A stretch of DNA of 51,341 nt from the NCBI GenBank assembly GCA_025964795.1, contig JAOPYC010000018.1:1-51341 (forward strand), given 5' to 3'. The notes beneath the pieces are model-generated. The model had not been told where the DNA came from. It did not search any database and saw only the letters and a list, made by a program, of their open reading frames with translations. The position numbers and the translations under genes are program-made. This DNA comes from Marmoricola sp. Its GTDB lineage: Bacteria > Actinomycetota > Actinomycetes > Propionibacteriales > Nocardioidaceae. Below are positions 50,848-51,341 of the stretch, piece by piece; position 1 is the first letter of the stretch; every line of letters begins with the position of its first letter.

Positions 50848-51341
50848 GTGGAACTCCGTGACTACCTGCGCATCGCACGTCGGCGATGGCTGCTTATCGT
50901 TGGCTCAGCAGTCGCCGCCGTCGCCATCGCGGCGCTGGTGACGTCGCAGGCCACCTCCCAGTACGCCTCGACTGCCAGAGTGTTCATCTCGACGACACCC
51001 AGCAATTCGAGCGATGCCTATCAAGGTGGCCTGTTCTCCGAGCAACGGGTGGCGTCTTACGCCGACCTTGTCAGCGGTCTCGAGCTGTCCCAACGCGTGA
51101 TCGACCAACTGCGGCTCGACACGTCAGCGGAGTCACTCGCGTCGAAGATCCAGGCCTCCGTGGTTCCCGACACGGTCGTCCTCAAGATCACGGTGACCGA
51201 CGCCAGTCCGATCCAGGCCCAGCGCATCAACGACAGCGTGGTCGAACAGCTGCAGAAGTTCGTCACAGAGCTTGAAACACCTCCCGGAAGCGATGTGCCG
51301 CTACTGAAGGCGACAGTGGTCGACTCGCCTCGACTGCCCGG
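50848..51341 (+). CDS. Wzz-type chain-length/tyrosine-kinase-adaptor protein, 3' end cut by window
   Basis: 164 codons are visible before the window ends. GTG follows AAAGGA by 5 nt. VELRDYLRIARRRW leads into a transmembrane segment (about 15-33), then an extracellular region with STARVFISTTPS and ATVVDSPRLP, the typical Wzz-domain beginning. Such proteins set polymer length and in Actinobacteria often carry a C-terminal BY-kinase, which would lie beyond the window. Divergent from the Ig-like gene; the 216-nt gap shows no other gene. Confidence 0.88.
   Translation, partial: MELRDYLRIARRRWLLIVGSAVAAVAIAALVTSQATSQYASTARVFISTTPSNSSDAYQGGLFSEQRVASYADLVSGLELSQRVIDQLRLDTSAESLASKIQASVVPDTVVLKITVTDASPIQAQRINDSVVEQLQKFVTELETPPGSDVPLLKATVVDSPRLP

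Noticed and set aside
1..51341. CRISPR arrays, transposases, integrases, tRNA or rRNA genes.
   Set aside because: None recognised on either strand; the only repeats found are short operator-like repeats and terminator hairpins.

Overview
The window is GC-rich DNA (visibly around 70% G+C over most of its length) with actinobacterial gene content. CarD next to IspD-type and LpqE-like genes, SenX3-RegX3, MshA beside a YbjN-domain gene, an HbhA-like gene between an XRE regulator and a DUF2516 gene, and separate CysD/CysN/CysC all point to an actinomycete, most likely Nocardioides or a close relative in the Propionibacteriales. The genus is an inference from gene content. Several neighbourhoods match Mycobacterium tuberculosis gene orders (ispD-carD-lpqE; mshA-ybjN-gpm-senX3-regX3; Rv0474-hbhA-Rv0476). 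No rRNA, tRNA, CRISPR array or insertion sequence was recognised.

From 1 to 29 kb lies a chromosomal housekeeping region. It begins with the 3' end of a secreted M4 metallopeptidase and an orphan NirD. Two convergent IspD-type genes follow: one keeps the nucleotide site but has lost the substrate arm, the other the reverse. Next come CarD, a UbiA-type membrane protein, an LpqE-like lipoprotein, phosphoglycerate mutase, a SoxR regulator facing an SDR/QueA-like operon across a good SoxR box, PhoU divergent from SenX3-RegX3, an EamA transporter, YbjN-MshA for mycothiol, a three-gene overlapping operon (LMW phosphatase, cell-wall amidase, lipoprotein), TypA/BipA, a protealysin-like M4 protease with an inhibitor-like C-terminal domain, two GAF-ANTAR regulators around a zinc alcohol dehydrogenase, the HTH-HbhA-DUF2516 block, an asparaginase, and APS kinase with a TSUP transporter.

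From 29.6 kb to the end is a large surface-polysaccharide locus. It opens with two tandem polyprenyl-phosphate glycosylphosphotransferases; the first has Gln in place of the catalytic Glu. An acetyltransferase, CysD-CysN and an AsnB-type amidotransferase follow. Then comes a long minus-strand operon (50.2 to 37.7 kb): DUF4012 protein, DegT aminotransferase, small PglC-type transferase, GT4, epimerase, nucleotide-sugar dehydrogenase, GT2, Wzx, Wzy, GT11 fucosyltransferase-type and GT6. A Wzz-type chain-length protein begins at the right edge. Base composition falls noticeably between about 35.7 and 50 kb, as expected for a horizontally exchanged polymer locus. The GT11-GT6 pair suggests a histo-blood-group-like terminal structure, Fuc alpha1-2 Gal carrying an alpha1-3 Gal or GalNAc; the AsnB plus dehydrogenase pair suggests an amidated uronic acid.

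Many genes have a TANNNT-like hexamer exactly 6 or 7 nt before the start codon and no Shine-Dalgarno sequence, so leaderless transcription is probably common here.
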